Shown here: positions 1 to 5,334 of the stretch, piece by piece
Layout: each line of letters starts with the position of its first letter
Numbering within the stretch: position 1 is the stretch's first letter
NCBI GenBank assembly: GCA_947478535.1
Contig: CANJXD010000152.1
Coordinates: 1-11,008, forward strand
From: Acetobacteraceae bacterium
GTDB lineage: Bacteria; Pseudomonadota; Alphaproteobacteria; Acetobacterales; Acetobacteraceae
Direction of reading: 5' to 3'
DNA: 11,008 nt
Translations under genes and position numbers: made by a program
Notes under the pieces: model-generated
Seen by the model: the letters and a program-made list of their open reading frames with translations, nothing else
Databases searched by the model: none
Told to the model about the DNA's origin: nothing

Positions 1-677
1 AGCTGCGCGCCACCGATGTGATACAGCGGTTCCCACACGAACAGCACATCGCCATCCCGCGCCGCGGCAACCAGCAGCGCGCCTTCGCCGGCCAGCCGCA
101 GCATCCGGTGCGTCACCATCACGCCCTTGGCCGGCCCCGTGGTGCCGGAGGTGTACATGATAGCAAAGAGTTCGCCTGGATGCGGAGCGGGCGCCGCGAA
201 GGGTAGGCCCGATTGAAGCAGGGGCTCCAGCCGCAGCGGTGCCGCAGGATCGCCAGCGACGACCACCAGCAGATCATCGAGAGGCGCGCCACATTCGGCG
301 ATGCGGGGCAGGGCTTCGGCATCGGCGATCACGGCGCGCGGGTCGGCATGCGTCAGCACATGGCGCAGCCCATCGCCGCGCAGCGCGGCATTCACCGGCA
401 CCCAGACCAGGCCGGCGCGGGCGAGGGCGAAGATCAGCGCCAGCGAGGCCGCGCTGTTCCGCATCATCACCGCGACGCGATCGCCGCGCACCGTCCCCAG
501 ACCAGCGAGCCCGGCGGCAAGGCTGGCGGATTGACGGTCGAGAGCGCCGAAGGTCAGGGGCTGCCCGTCATAGCGGGCGTAGAGCCGCCCCGGCTCGGCG
601 GCGGCGATTACGGCGAAGAGGGGCCAGAAGCCCAACTCCTCCGGCGGAGCCGCCGCGCCCGGGGAAGGCCCATCCAT
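1..677 (-). CDS. AMP-forming acyl-CoA ligase (N-terminal part, runs off the left edge)
   Basis: This is an adenylate-forming enzyme of the ANL superfamily, expected to activate a carboxylic acid with ATP to the acyl-AMP and then the CoA thioester in the cytoplasm. Reading leftward from ATG at 677-675 gives 225 residues before the window ends. The N-terminal region shows the usual pattern (LYARYDGQPLTFGALDRQSA near residue 32, then RGDRVAVMMRNS and ARAGLVWVPVNAALRG). The phosphate-binding P-loop motif YTSGTTGPAKG lies at residues 175-185, followed by VMVTH, and the last visible residues EPLYHIGGAQ correspond to the family's PLFH motif. A weak AGGGCG ribosome site precedes the ATG. Family length is about 500 residues, so more than half is missing, including the C-terminal CoA-binding subdomain. 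It is divergent from an IclR regulator that probably controls it. Substrate cannot be read from this part; CaiC-like and short- or aryl-CoA ligases are all possible. Confidence 0.93.
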   Translation of the reverse strand, partial: MDGPSPGAAAPPEELGFWPLFAVIAAAEPGRLYARYDGQPLTFGALDRQSASLAAGLAGLGTVRGDRVAVMMRNSAASLALIFALARAGLVWVPVNAALRGDGLRHVLTHADPRAVIADAEALPRIAECGAPLDDLLVVVAGDPAAPLRLEPLLQSGLPFAAPAPHPGELFAIMYTSGTTGPAKGVMVTHRMLRLAGEGALLVAAARDGDVLFVWEPLYHIGGAQ

Positions 678-684
678 CGATTGT

Positions 685-709
685 ATCGCCCTGCGATCAC
701 TGTTATCGC
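685..709. promoter_or_regulatory. Overlapping GCGAT/ATCGC half-sites in the divergent gap
   Basis: Three 5-base half-sites follow one another in alternating orientation: ATCGC (685-689), GCGAT (693-697) and ATCGC (705-709). The first pair forms a palindrome with a 3-base spacer and the second pair one with a 7-base spacer. They cover the expected transcription start and leader of the ligase gene and abut the 708-722 palindrome. They may be secondary operator sites. Short half-sites in G+C-rich DNA can also arise by chance. Confidence 0.3.
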
Positions 710-722
710 GAAGTATCTTCGC
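708..722. promoter_or_regulatory. Candidate IclR-family operator (perfect 15-bp palindrome)
   Basis: GCGAAG, spacer TAT, CTTCGC is a perfect inverted repeat with 6-bp arms. Its size is similar to known IclR-family operators, which are commonly palindromes of about 15 bp. It covers the -10 box of the predicted ligase promoter and lies 56 bases upstream of the IclR start codon. A protein bound here would block polymerase at the ligase promoter. That the neighbouring IclR protein is the one binding is inferred from position. Confidence 0.45.
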
Positions 723-741
723 CGGGCCGCTTTCCTGTCAA
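712..741 (-). promoter_or_regulatory. Predicted sigma70-type promoter of the acyl-CoA ligase
   Basis: On the minus strand a perfect -35 hexamer TTGACA (741 to 736) is followed after 18 bases by GATACT (717 to 712), which matches four of six bases of the -10 consensus. Transcription would begin near 705, giving a leader of roughly 28 bases before the ligase ATG at 677. The -10 hexamer lies wholly inside the palindrome at 708-722. This is a prediction from sequence only. Confidence 0.5.
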
Positions 742-777
742 CGCCGGCGCCCCCGAAACGCTACGGAGATCAGCGAC

Positions 778-1590
778 TTGGCCGCAGATGGCGCCGCTCG
801 GCGAGGCAAGGCCGTCGCCCCCGCGGAGGATGGGCTGTTCGTCCATTCCGTCGAGAAGGCCTTCCGTGTGCTGGGCGCCTTCGGGCAGGGCGCGCGCAGC
901 ATGGGGCTGACGGAAATCGCCACCCTCTCCGCCCTCGATCGCAGCGCCGCGCAGCGCTTCACCCATACCTTGGAACGGCTTGGCTATCTGCGGAAGGACC
1001 CGCGGACGCGGCATTATGAGCTGACGGTGCGGACGCTCGATCTCGGCTATCGCTACATCCGCAGTTCCGAACTCGTGGAGCGCGCGCTGCCCTATCTGCT
1101 GGACCTCAGCCGTGAGACGGAGGAGGCGGTGAGCCTGACGCTGCTGGATGGGGCGGAGATCGTCTATGTCTCCCGCCTGCTGTCGCGACATGTGCTGCGG
1201 ACGAATGTGAATGTCGGCAGCCGCCTGCCGGCCTATTGCACGGCGCCCGGCATCGCGATGCTGTCCCGGATGGAGCGCGTGGCGGCCAAGGCGGTGCTGG
1301 AGGCGTCGGACCGCCGCAGCTTCACGCCGCAGACCACCACGGCGCTGCCCGCGCTGCTGGCGCGACTGAACGAAGCGCGGGCGCGCGGCTTCGCCCTGGC
1401 GGTGGAGGAAATCTACCCCGGCGATGTCTCCGTCGCCGCGGCGGTGATCGGGGCGGAGGGGGACCCGGTCGCGGCGGTGAATATCGCCGTCTCCCTGTCC
1501 CGGGTGACGCCGGAGGACGCGGTGGCGCGCTTCGCACCCCTGGTGCTGGCGGCGGCCTCCGCCCTGTCCCGCGCGTTACCGCGGGGGTAG
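778..1590 (+). CDS. IclR-family transcriptional regulator
   Basis: A DNA-binding regulator of 270 residues, the usual IclR length. The N-terminal winged helix-turn-helix covers about residues 21-82 (HSVEKAFRVLGAFG, then GLTEIATLSALDRSAAQRFTHTLERLGYL, split here as HTH and recognition helix). The C-terminal effector domain covers about 97-265 and includes the family pattern GSRLPAYCTAPGIAML (residues 147-162) and EEIYPGDVSVAAAV near residue 210. Wording of the HTH and linker (ELTVRTLDLGYRYI) resembles the PcaR/PobR branch that controls aromatic-acid catabolism. The start is TTG at 778, with GGAG at 765-768 nine bases upstream. The ATG at 788 is out of frame, and the next in-frame ATG falls inside the HTH. 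It is divergent from the acyl-CoA ligase and probably regulates it through the palindromes in the gap. The effector is unknown; an aromatic or other organic acid is a guess. Confidence 0.93.
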   Translation: MAADGAARRGKAVAPAEDGLFVHSVEKAFRVLGAFGQGARSMGLTEIATLSALDRSAAQRFTHTLERLGYLRKDPRTRHYELTVRTLDLGYRYIRSSELVERALPYLLDLSRETEEAVSLTLLDGAEIVYVSRLLSRHVLRTNVNVGSRLPAYCTAPGIAMLSRMERVAAKAVLEASDRRSFTPQTTTALPALLARLNEARARGFALAVEEIYPGDVSVAAAVIGAEGDPVAAVNIAVSLSRVTPEDAVARFAPLVLAAASALSRALPRG

Positions 1591-1615
1591 GGCGGGCGGC
1601 GCGCCGAACACCTCA

Positions 1616-2491
1616 TCAGCCGGCGCTGGTGCGGATGAGCTCGCGCACGCGCTGGGCGGCGGCGGCACCCTTCAGCGCATCCCGCCACGCCACTTCCGCC
1701 ACGCGCTGATGCGCGGCGACGGCTTCATCCGCCGCGGTGATGGACCCCACGCCGAGCCCGCCATTCGGCGGCGTATCGGCCGCGAAGGGGGAGGAGATGA
1801 CATGCGCGCGTTCCCGCCCGCGCATCACCATGAAGCCGCCATTCGGCTCCACCCCGGCGGCGAGGCCGATCTGCACGCCGATCGGCACGCTTTCCATCAT
1901 CGAGGCGATGGCCTCGGCTTCGGATCGCGCGGCGGACAGGCAGCGCTGGCGGGTGCGCTCCGGCACCGGGATGCCGGCGGCCACACCTTCCTGGAGGAAG
2001 CGCTTGAGCGCGGCCTCGCCCAGGATGGCGATGATGGTGGGGCGGCGGGAGGCATGCAGGCGCTTGCGGGCGGCGAGCAGGCCGAGCGCCTGGTCGGCGC
2101 TGGCGCGGGCCTGGAGGCGCTCGGCGGCGGCATCCGCGGCTTCGGTCCAGGCTTCGCCGACCGCGCCGTCGAAGGCATCGGTCGTCACCTGGTAGCAGAA
2201 GGCGCCGCCGACCATCAGGATCTGGTCGGCCTGTTCCTCGACCTGGCGGAGCCGTTCCTGGAAAGCCAGCGGCCGCGCGAAATATTCGACGCCGATGCCA
2301 AGCAGGGACAGCGGCGAGATCTTCAGCAGTTCCGCCAGGCGCCGGATCGTATCCAGCTTGATGACTTCACCCTTCTCATAGCGATAGAGGGCGGCGCGTG
2401 AGACCCCGAGGCGGGCGGCGATCTCCTCCGCGCGGAGGCCGGATTCCAGGCGATAGGCCCGAAGCTGCTGGCCGATATCCGCGAAGCGCAT
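1616..2491 (-). CDS. XRE-family HTH regulator with large C-terminal domain
   Basis: A 291-residue protein starting at ATG 2491, with GGGGGA four bases upstream on the minus strand. Residues 7-61 form a Cro/C1-type helix-turn-helix (IGQQLRAYRLESGLRAEEIA, then ARLGVSRAALYRYEKGEV with the recognition helix, then TIRRLAELLKISP). The remaining 225 or so residues have no motif I can name with certainty. The stretch RRPTIIAILGEAALKRF (149-165) followed by VPIGVQIGLAAGVEPNGGF (202-220) resembles the order of elements in the DUF5753 effector domain common in actinobacterial XRE regulators; this is a tentative, by-eye comparison. It converges on the IclR gene with a 25-base gap that has only a 10-bp palindrome (1597-1606) and no clear terminator. 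It lies downstream of the hyi/amidase/garR operon on the same strand and could be its regulator. The nearby half-site array suggests autoregulation. Confidence 0.85.
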   Translation of the reverse strand: MRFADIGQQLRAYRLESGLRAEEIAARLGVSRAALYRYEKGEVIKLDTIRRLAELLKISPLSLLGIGVEYFARPLAFQERLRQVEEQADQILMVGGAFCYQVTTDAFDGAVGEAWTEAADAAAERLQARASADQALGLLAARKRLHASRRPTIIAILGEAALKRFLQEGVAAGIPVPERTRQRCLSAARSEAEAIASMMESVPIGVQIGLAAGVEPNGGFMVMRGRERAHVISSPFAADTPPNGGLGVGSITAADEAVAAHQRVAEVAWRDALKGAAAAQRVRELIRTSAG

Positions 2492-2521
2492 GCAATCCCC
2501 CGTTGGTGGATAGATTCAGAT

Positions 2522-2548
2522 ACAACCGAGACAATCGGCCCACAACCG
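2522..2548. promoter_or_regulatory. Three direct half-sites upstream of the XRE gene
   Basis: ACAACCG (2522-2528), ACAATCG (2531-2537) and ACAACCG (2542-2548) lie 31-57 bases upstream of the XRE start. Read on the gene's strand they are CGGTTGT, CGATTGT and CGGTTGT. Start-to-start distances are 9 and 11 bases, so the outer two are about two helical turns apart. This is where an autoregulator would be expected to bind. The binding protein is not known. Confidence 0.35.
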
Positions 2549-2649
2549 GCAAGGGCTGAAGCAAATCTCACCGAGCGTCATCGTGGTGCTAAAATGCGGG
2601 ACGTTTCCGTCCGATGCAACGTGAAAAACGCGGAAAGATTGTAATCCGG

Positions 2650-2690
2650 GCCGGATCATTGCTGCTCAGGGTTGTGCAGCATGAGCCGGC
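2650..2690. repeat. Imperfect stem-loop in the intergenic region
   Basis: GCCGG (2650-2654) pairs with CCGGC (2686-2690), TCAT (2656-2659) with ATGA (2681-2684), and GCTGC (2661-2665) with GCAGC (2676-2680). There is one mismatch (2655/2685), one bulged base (2660) and a 10-base loop, giving 14 pairs in all. No T-run follows on either strand, so it is not a standard terminator. It could sit in a leader transcript of the XRE gene. Confidence 0.35.
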
Positions 2691-2767
2691 ATACGCCCAG
2701 GGAGGGTGCTGGCGCCCGGACGGCAGGCGGGGGTTGACCATGGCCGGGGGCATTTTGTCGCAGAGGG

Positions 2768-2795
2768 CGGCGCCCCCGGGTTCCCAGGGGCGCCG
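2768..2795 (-). terminator. Possible terminator hairpin after garR (no T-run)
   Basis: CGGCGCCCC (2768-2776) and GGGGCGCCG (2787-2795) form a perfect 9-bp stem with a 10-base loop, about 40 bases past the garR stop on the minus strand. No T-run follows on the minus strand, so this is not a classical intrinsic terminator. Strong stems without U-tracts are common after operons in very G+C-rich bacteria. It is the best candidate end for the hyi operon transcript. Confidence 0.35.
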
Positions 2796-2836
2796 TTCAG
2801 GTGAGGCGCCGTTCCGACTAGGCGCGGTTCCGGTCA
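2789..2836. repeat. Three degenerate 16-base tandem units ending in the garR stop codon
   Basis: Units are GGCGCCGTTCAGGTGA (2789-2804), GGCGCCGTTCCGACTA (2805-2820) and GGCGCGGTTCCGGTCA (2821-2836). The core GGCGCSGTTC is kept in all three, and the tail varies. The last unit contains the garR stop codon (TGA on the minus strand at 2836-2834), so the repeat begins in coding sequence and spreads into the 3' region. The first unit overlaps the stem at 2768-2795. It looks like a local duplication. Confidence 0.6.
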
Positions 2837-3721
2837 GGCATCTGGCGCCACCTTATGGGCGGCCATCGCCTCCAGCGCCTTCACCAGCCCCGAATGGTCC
2901 CACGCCTTGCCGCCCATCGCAGCGCAGGCCGCCATGAGCTGGGCGGTGGAGGCGGTGTTGGGCAATGCCACGCCCAGGTCCTTGCCGGCGGACAGCGCCA
3001 GCGCGAGGTCCTTCTGGTGCAGCTCGATCCGGAAACCGGGGGCGAAGGTGCGGTTGATCATACGCTCCCCATGCAGTTCCAGGATGCGGGAGGTGGCCAG
3101 GCCACCCATCAGCGCCTTGCGCACCTTGGCCGGGTCCGCGCCCGCCTTGGACGCGAAGACGAGGGCCTCGCCCACGGCCTCGATGGTCAGGGCGACGATG
3201 ATCTGGTTGGCGACCTTGCAGGTCTGCCCGGTGCCGTTCTCGGTGCCCACCAGGGTGATGTTCTTCCCCATGGCCTCGAAAATCGGCAGGGCGCGGTCGA
3301 AGGCCGCCTGTGGGCCACCCACCATGATGGTCAGCGCGGCATTCTTCGCACCCACCTCGCCCCCGGAGACCGGGGCATCGAGGTAGTCGCACCCCAGCGC
3401 GTTGATCTTCGCGGCGAAGGTTTTCGTCTGTGTCGGGCTGATCGAGGACATGTCGATCACCAGGCTGCCAGGCTTGAGGCCGGCGGCGACCCCCTTCTCC
3501 CCGAACAGAACGGCTTCCACATCGGGGGTGTCCGGCACCATCAGGATGATGATGTCCGACGTCGCGGTGACGGCGGCGGCATCGGCCGCCACGGCGAAGG
3601 CGGCACGGTCCTCGGCGGTGAGCGACTTGCGCTCCGCCACGGTGATGATGTGGCCGGCGGCCTTGAGGTGACCGGCCATGGGACGGCCCATGATGCCGAG
3701 GCCGAGGAATCCGATGTTCAT
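2834..3721 (-). CDS. garR: Tartronate semialdehyde reductase (2-hydroxy-3-oxopropionate reductase)
   Basis: This enzyme of the 3-hydroxyacid dehydrogenase family would reduce tartronate semialdehyde to D-glycerate with NAD(P)H in the cytoplasm. The start is ATG at 3721, with AGGAG close upstream; the frame stays open further upstream, but only as the antisense of the preceding gene. The 295-residue product has the Rossmann motif GFLGLGIMGRPMAGHL (4-19), the substrate-binding motif DAPVSGGEVGAKNAALTIMV (115-134), the catalytic lysine K169 in GQTCKVANQIIVAL, and HQKDLALAL (235-243). The NQIIVAL wording after the lysine, GGLATSRIL and DHSGL match the GarR/GlxR branch rather than 3-hydroxyisobutyrate dehydrogenase, which usually has NN there. 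It lies 13 bases after the amidase gene as last gene of the operon. Position beside hyi supports the glycerate pathway role. Whether it is GarR (glucarate) or GlxR (glyoxylate) type cannot be decided here. Confidence 0.88.
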   Translation of the reverse strand: MNIGFLGLGIMGRPMAGHLKAAGHIITVAERKSLTAEDRAAFAVAADAAAVTATSDIIILMVPDTPDVEAVLFGEKGVAAGLKPGSLVIDMSSISPTQTKTFAAKINALGCDYLDAPVSGGEVGAKNAALTIMVGGPQAAFDRALPIFEAMGKNITLVGTENGTGQTCKVANQIIVALTIEAVGEALVFASKAGADPAKVRKALMGGLATSRILELHGERMINRTFAPGFRIELHQKDLALALSAGKDLGVALPNTASTAQLMAACAAMGGKAWDHSGLVKALEAMAAHKVAPDA

Positions 3722-3734
3722 GTGTTTTCTCCTG

Positions 3735-4373
3735 TCAGGCGGAAAGCTGGTGGGAGGTGGTGAAGTGGATGCCCTGGGATTCCAGCCGGGCGCGGCTGGC
3801 GTCCAGCGCCTCCGCCGGCCCGAGGCGGGCGCAGGCGTCCTCCACCACCCAGGTCTCGAAGCCGAGCGCGGCGGCGTCTTCCGCCGTCCAGTCGACGCAG
3901 AAGGGGCGGGTGATGCCGCAGACGAGAACCCGACGGATGCCGACGGCGCGCAGCCATTCCGCGAGGCCGGTGCCGGTCTTCCGGTCATTCTCCCGGAAGC
4001 CGGAATAGCTGTCGATCGATCGCTGGATGCCCTTGCGGAGGATCATCACCACCTTCGTCTGGTCCAGCGCCGGATGGATGGCGGCACCGGGTGTCGCGCG
4101 GATGCCGTGGTCCGGCCACAGCACCTGCGGCCCGTAGGACAGGTCCACCACCTCCAGCGGCTTGCGGCCCGGATGCTGGCTGGCGAAGGACAGGTGGGCC
4201 GGGTTGTGCCAATCCTGCGTCACCACGGCGCGGGCGATCGGGCCGGCGAGGAGCCGGTTGATGACCGGGATCACCGCTTCCGCGCCGGGCACCGGCAATT
4301 CATCCGGGCACAGATCCATGAAGGTCGGCTGCGGGTCCACCACCAGCAGGATATCCGCCTCCGGGTCGAGCAT
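3735..4373 (-). CDS. Nicotinamidase-like cysteine hydrolase (isochorismatase superfamily)
   Basis: A 212-residue amidase with the PncA layout and nearly its length. The predicted catalytic triad is D13 (in LLVVDPQPTF), K114 (in ILRKGIQRSIDSYSGF) and C159 (in GITRPFCVDWTAEDA). The metal-site residues are D54 and H56 (TQDWHNPAHLSF) and H89 (WPDHG). Nicotinamidase would convert nicotinamide to nicotinate and ammonia. Two normally conserved spots differ: WPDHC reads WPDHG (G90), and the GxATDxCV active-site signature reads GITRPFCV. The substrate may therefore be another amide. The start at 4373 is two bases past the hyi stop, with AAGGGG within the end of hyi, so translation is probably coupled. 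An upstream in-frame extension to 4442 overlaps hyi and is not used. Family assignment is firm; substrate is open. Confidence 0.87.
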   Translation of the reverse strand: MLDPEADILLVVDPQPTFMDLCPDELPVPGAEAVIPVINRLLAGPIARAVVTQDWHNPAHLSFASQHPGRKPLEVVDLSYGPQVLWPDHGIRATPGAAIHPALDQTKVVMILRKGIQRSIDSYSGFRENDRKTGTGLAEWLRAVGIRRVLVCGITRPFCVDWTAEDAAALGFETWVVEDACARLGPAEALDASRARLESQGIHFTTSHQLSA

Positions 4374-4375
4374 CG

Positions 4376-5155
4376 TCACCCCTTGTAGGGCGCGAACCAG
4401 CCGAGGCCGGCCACGGTTTCCGCCGCGGGTCGGTACTCGCAACCGATCCAGCCGCGGAAGCCCAATTCGTCGATCTTCTTGAAGACAAACGGCCAGTTGA
4501 CCTCCCCGGTGCCGGGTTCATTGCGGCCGGGATTGTCGGCGACCTGCATATGGGCGGTGATCGCGAGGTGCTTCTCCACCCGCTTGACGATGTCGCCCTC
4601 GGTGATCTGGCAGTGGTAAAGGTCGAATTGCAGGCCGATCTTCTCCGGCCCGACGGCGTGGATGATCGCCGCCCCCTGGTCCAGCGTATTGAGGAAAAAG
4701 CCGGGGATGTCGCGGTGGTTGATCGGCTCGATCACCGGCTTCACGCCGACCGGGTTCGCCTGTTCCGCCGCCCAGGCGAGATTGGCGCCGAGCGTCGCCG
4801 TCATGGCGTCATGCGCCTCCCCGGCCGGGATCAGGCCGGACATGACGTGGATGCGCGGGCAGTTCAGCGTCGCGGCATAGTCCAGCGCGCGGCGGAAACC
4901 TTCGCGGAATTCGGCCTGGCGGCCGGGCAGGGCGGCCTGGCCGCGCTCGCCCTTCGTCCAGTCGCCCGGCGGCGCATTGAACAGCACCTGACGGAGGCCG
5001 TTATCGACCAGGCGCTGGGCGATGTCGGCGGCGGGAAAATCATAGGGGAACAGGAATTCCACCGCCGTGAACCCGGCCTTGGCCGCGGCCTCGAAGCGGT
5101 CGAGGAAGGGCACCTCGTTGAACATCATGGAGAGGTTGGCGGCGAAACGGGGCAT
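4376..5155 (-). CDS. hyi: Hydroxypyruvate isomerase
   Basis: This TIM-barrel enzyme of the xylose isomerase-like family interconverts hydroxypyruvate and tartronate semialdehyde. The start ATG at 5155 gives 259 residues, against 258 in E. coli Hyi; an AAGGGAAGAAG purine tract lies upstream. The longer frame to 5287 runs into the repeat-rich intergenic DNA and lacks support. Family landmarks are all present: AANLSMMFNE (5-14), AVEFLFPYDFP (31-41), VIEPINHRDIPGFFLNT (141-157), LQFDLYHCQITEGD (175-188), HMQVADNPGRNEPGTGEVN (202-220) and GCEYRPA (238-244). E143, D178, Q204 and E240 are the expected metal and catalytic residues. It heads the operon hyi, amidase, garR. Together with GarR it would send hydroxypyruvate to glycerate. 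Glyoxylate carboligase, the usual partner, is not in the window. Confidence 0.93.
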   Translation of the reverse strand: MPRFAANLSMMFNEVPFLDRFEAAAKAGFTAVEFLFPYDFPAADIAQRLVDNGLRQVLFNAPPGDWTKGERGQAALPGRQAEFREGFRRALDYAATLNCPRIHVMSGLIPAGEAHDAMTATLGANLAWAAEQANPVGVKPVIEPINHRDIPGFFLNTLDQGAAIIHAVGPEKIGLQFDLYHCQITEGDIVKRVEKHLAITAHMQVADNPGRNEPGTGEVNWPFVFKKIDELGFRGWIGCEYRPAAETVAGLGWFAPYKG

Positions 5156-5216
5156 GGGCGGTCTTCTTCCCTTCGACTTGCGCCAGGGTGTGCCGAATGG
5201 CGTCCTGCCCGGCAAG

Positions 5217-5235
5217 CCCGCCGAGCCCCGGCGGG
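5217..5235. repeat. 7-bp perfect hairpin upstream of hyi
   Basis: CCCGCCG (5217-5223) and CGGCGGG (5229-5235) form a perfect stem with loop AGCCC. It lies 62 bases upstream of the hyi start and directly next to the 14-base tandem repeat. It may be a leader structure of the hyi operon or part of a regulatory site. No other evidence decides this. Confidence 0.4.
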
Positions 5236-5289
5236 GGTATCCCGATAGGGGTATGCCGATCGGGGTCTTCCTTGGGGGGTGATGCACCC
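5234..5289. repeat. 14-base-period tandem repeat in the hyi / AI-2E divergent region
   Basis: GGGGTATCCCGATA (5234-5247) and GGGGTATGCCGATC (5248-5261) agree at 12 of 14 bases. The phase continues with GGGGTCTTCCTTGG (5262-5275) and GGGGTGATGCACCC (5276-5289), which keep only GGGGT and scattered bases. The first unit contains the palindrome TATC CC GATA, and the last contains GGGTG ATG CACCC. The repeat lies 79 bases upstream of hyi and 45 bases upstream of the AI-2E gene, so it could be an operator for either or both. Confidence 0.55.
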
Positions 5290-5334
5290 GACGCTGCGTT
5301 CCGCTATGTTCTTGCGTTCAAGCCTGGAGGCATG

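Larger units (their letters stand above)
2492..2833. other. 342-base intergenic region with several inverted and tandem repeats
   Basis: This stretch between garR and the XRE gene has no convincing gene. It is visibly less G+C-rich in its first half than the flanking genes. It contains three ACAAYCG half-sites (2522-2548), a 13-base palindrome ATCCGGGCCGGAT (2644-2656), an overlapping imperfect stem-loop (2650-2690), a 9-bp inverted repeat (2768-2795) and three 16-base tandem units (2789-2836). I found no -35/-10 pair good enough to call for the XRE gene. A plus-strand ORF starting at 2614 overlaps garR antisense and has no domain, so it is not annotated. Confidence 0.6.

Noticed and set aside
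213..1019. Plus-strand frames of 223-268 codons across the ligase/IclR junction
   Set aside because: They are antisense to the ligase and out of frame with IclR. The minus-strand reading gives an unmistakable YTSGTTGPAKG ligase.
1591..1615. Terminator between the convergent IclR and XRE genes
   Set aside because: Only a 10-bp palindrome with no loop (CGGCGCGCCG, 1597-1606) is present and there is no T-run on either strand, so nothing can be called.
2614..2937. A 107-codon plus-strand frame starting in the intergenic region
   Set aside because: Its C-terminal third is antisense to garR, it is proline- and arginine-rich without any domain, and it has no clear ribosome site.
3722..3988. An N-terminal extension of garR to 3988
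   Set aside because: The added residues are antisense-like and overlap the amidase gene. ATG 3721 has AGGAG upstream and begins exactly at the Rossmann fold.
5156..5287. N-terminal extension of hyi to 5287, and of the AI-2E gene back to 5188
   Set aside because: Both extensions run through the repeat-rich divergent region and add residues without family similarity. The chosen starts have better-placed ribosome sites and match family length.
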